From the NCBI RefSeq assembly GCF_009857885.1, contig NZ_WWER01000008.1, forward strand, positions 1-64,000: a stretch of DNA of 64,000 bases, read 5' to 3'. Shown in pieces: positions 63,901 to 64,000 of this stretch. Position numbers and translations under genes: made by a program. Below the pieces are notes generated by a model that was not told the DNA's origin, searched no databases, and saw only the letters and a list, made by a program, of their open reading frames with translations. This DNA comes from Pusillimonas sp. TS35. Its GTDB lineage: Bacteria; Pseudomonadota; Gammaproteobacteria; Burkholderiales; Burkholderiaceae_B. Within the stretch, counting starts at the first letter, position 1. The number at the start of each line of letters is the position of its first letter.

Positions 63901-64000
63901 CTATCCGCCATCGCTTGATGTCAGATAGCGCTTGCGCGCGAAATACAACAGCAGCGCGAAAGCGATCAGCGCCATCATGCCCAAGGACCACCAGAACCCC
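63901..64000 (-). CDS. Partial small membrane protein upstream of the kinase
   Basis: The C-terminal end of a minus-strand gene enters from the right edge: about 32 codons with a hydrophobic helix (MMALIAFALLLYFA) followed by RKRYLTSSDGG and a stop at 63901-63903. It ends 58 bases before the kinase start, so the two could share a message. Small membrane proteins beside SSF-kinases are common, but the family cannot be told from this fragment. Confidence 0.5.
   Translation of the reverse strand, partial: GFWWSLGMMALIAFALLLYFARKRYLTSSDGG

Noticed and set aside
1-64000. CRISPR array
   Set aside because: No regularly spaced repeats with unique spacers of CRISPR size were seen; the short tandem repeats at 54335-54385 and 55075-55199 have units and spacing too small.

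Overview
The window looks like a chromosomal segment of a betaproteobacterium, most likely Alcaligenaceae (Bordetella/Achromobacter/Pusillimonas-like). This rests on high GC, a DUF1841 protein, and the Bordetella-type clusters hrcA-hemH-grpE-dnaK-dnaJ with nadK-recN, and fur/bamE-dapB/murB. The assignment is by gene content only; no database search was run.

Layout. (1) 1-3300: one end of an integrated element, with an XRE repressor, two AlpA-like helix-turn-helix proteins and a P4-type tyrosine integrase that abuts the icd terminator. (2) 3300-24600: core genes, namely icd, DUF1841, two c-type cytochromes, MoxR ATPase/GNAT/VWA protein, an M16 protease, the heat-shock cluster, nadK-recN, fur, bamE-dapB and murB. 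Two sigma-32-like promoters were found, before grpE and before dnaK. (3) 24914-41368: an accessory stretch bounded by two identical tRNA-Gly(GCC) genes. It holds an AraC/TonB-receptor/MFS siderophore-type locus, an exported metallo-beta-lactamase-fold protein, tetrathionate reductase ttrBCA behind an FNR-like box, a PhnB-like protein, phaC-phaB, and a DUF4198 protein behind a strong Fur box. (4) 41597-46051: an apparent zinc-starvation operon. A near-consensus Zur box precedes a zinc-free ribosomal protein L36, a flavoprotein with a Cys-rich tail and an ACR3/bile-acid-type transporter, with an ABC exporter downstream. (5) 46431-52848: acetone carboxylase acxABC behind a sigma-54 promoter, followed by a co-transcribed sigma-54 activator with no sensory domain. 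(6) 52912-55199: psd, a YgaV/BigR-like persulfide-type regulator, a YgaP-like rhodanese and two unusual repeat clusters. (7) 55562-64000: acetate uptake and activation (DUF485-actP-acs) with the CrbS/CrbR-type two-component system.

How it fits together. Acetone carboxylase makes acetoacetate, acs and actP feed acetyl-CoA, and PhaB/PhaC can store the same C4 units as polyhydroxybutyrate, so much of the right half concerns C2-C4 carbon. Metal control recurs: fur itself, a Fur box, a Zur box and a siderophore receptor. The most interesting candidate for an undescribed system is the Zur-box operon joining L36 to a Cys-tailed flavoprotein and an ACR3-like transporter. No CRISPR array, rRNA or intact insertion sequence was seen.
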